From the NCBI GenBank assembly GCA_014529385.2, contig CM043966.1:100474587-100538586 (forward strand): a stretch of DNA of 64,000 bases, given 5' to 3'. A program made the translations under genes and the position numbers. The notes beneath the pieces are model-generated. The model was not told the DNA's origin, searched no databases, and saw nothing but the letters and a program-made list of their open reading frames with translations. This document shows positions 63,824 to 64,000 of this stretch, one piece after another. Each line of letters opens with the position of its first letter. The first letter of the stretch is position 1. Source of the stretch: Adiantum capillus-veneris. Lineage: Eukaryota; Streptophyta; Polypodiopsida; Polypodiales; Pteridaceae.

Positions 63824-64000
63824 GTACGGATGATCACAGAGGAGGAGAAACAGAAGGTGGTAAAGACGTTGTTGGGCGTATTTCTGACACCCCGTTTTTT
63901 TGTAAATTTGTACATATGGACGTGACGCCCGATGTCAAAAGGGTGTGTGGGCTTTCTTTTTGTGGGGTTTTTAGCTTGCTTTAGCAAGCACATGTACATG

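Overview
This window is nuclear DNA from a land plant and is almost entirely transposable elements and decayed gene copies. The evidence is several plant-type Ty1/Copia and Ty3/Gypsy-like LTR retrotransposons, LTR elements with a tRNA-Asp-like primer site, LINE reverse transcriptases, a MULE/FAR1-type transposase, intron-free copies of nuclear genes for chloroplast proteins (ClpP3-like, uL5c), and long GA, GT and CT microsatellites. A fern or other large-genome, non-crop plant fits the style, but the sequence does not prove a clade. There are no operons, tRNA genes, rRNA genes or CRISPR arrays. No gene here looks intact and expressed with confidence.

Layout. 1-5.8 kb: AT-rich DNA, small tandem duplications, then three intronless broken copies of unrelated genes in one orientation: ClpP3-like (1833-2647), PRP19-like (2828-3753) and chloroplast ribosomal protein L5-like (3961-4774). 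5.6-11.1 kb: a scrap of Copia integrase, then a decayed Copia element on the minus strand (gag at 10.1 kb, RNase H ending at 6.1 kb). 12.7 kb: a Copia RT scrap. 14.0-27.1 kb: a LINE zf-RVT fragment split by a 12.7-kb LTR element (14282-26954, target duplication GCTCC) that has no recognisable ORFs. A complete Copia element (19884-25061, target duplication AGTGA) is nested inside it. 27.2-28.3 kb: an unrecognised coding-like region on the minus strand. 31.5-32.5 kb: a MULE transposase pseudogene. 35.5-36.2 kb: a Copia-type LTR without its element.

36.4-46.9 kb is the most unusual unit. It is a 10.5-kb minus-strand LTR element with about 1.07-kb LTRs, a tRNA-Asp-like primer site and duplicated polypurine tracts. 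It carries a long Gag-like coding region but no protease, RT, RNase H or integrase that I can see. Its leader holds an array of eight perfect or near-perfect palindromes (arms AGACATCCTAC / GTAGGATGTCT) plus four half-sites, and a half-site also lies in each LTR. I think this is the best candidate for an undescribed system: a gag-only, probably non-autonomous element with a repeated palindromic cis-signal.

46.9-64 kb: a possible Gypsy 3' end and LTR start, a Copia RT scrap, a possible last exon of a DnaJ-type zinc-finger protein (53217-53415, minus), a LINE RT copy (55156-57439), a Gypsy-like gag with iMet primer site on the minus strand (58578-59765), an internally deleted second LINE copy (61195-62410), GC-rich minisatellites, and the start of a coiled-coil gag-like ORF at the right edge. 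The LINE copies end in the same 3' UTR followed by a CT microsatellite rather than poly(A). Across unrelated elements most premature stops are TAG where the family has CAG (Gln), as expected from C-to-T decay at methylated CHG sites.
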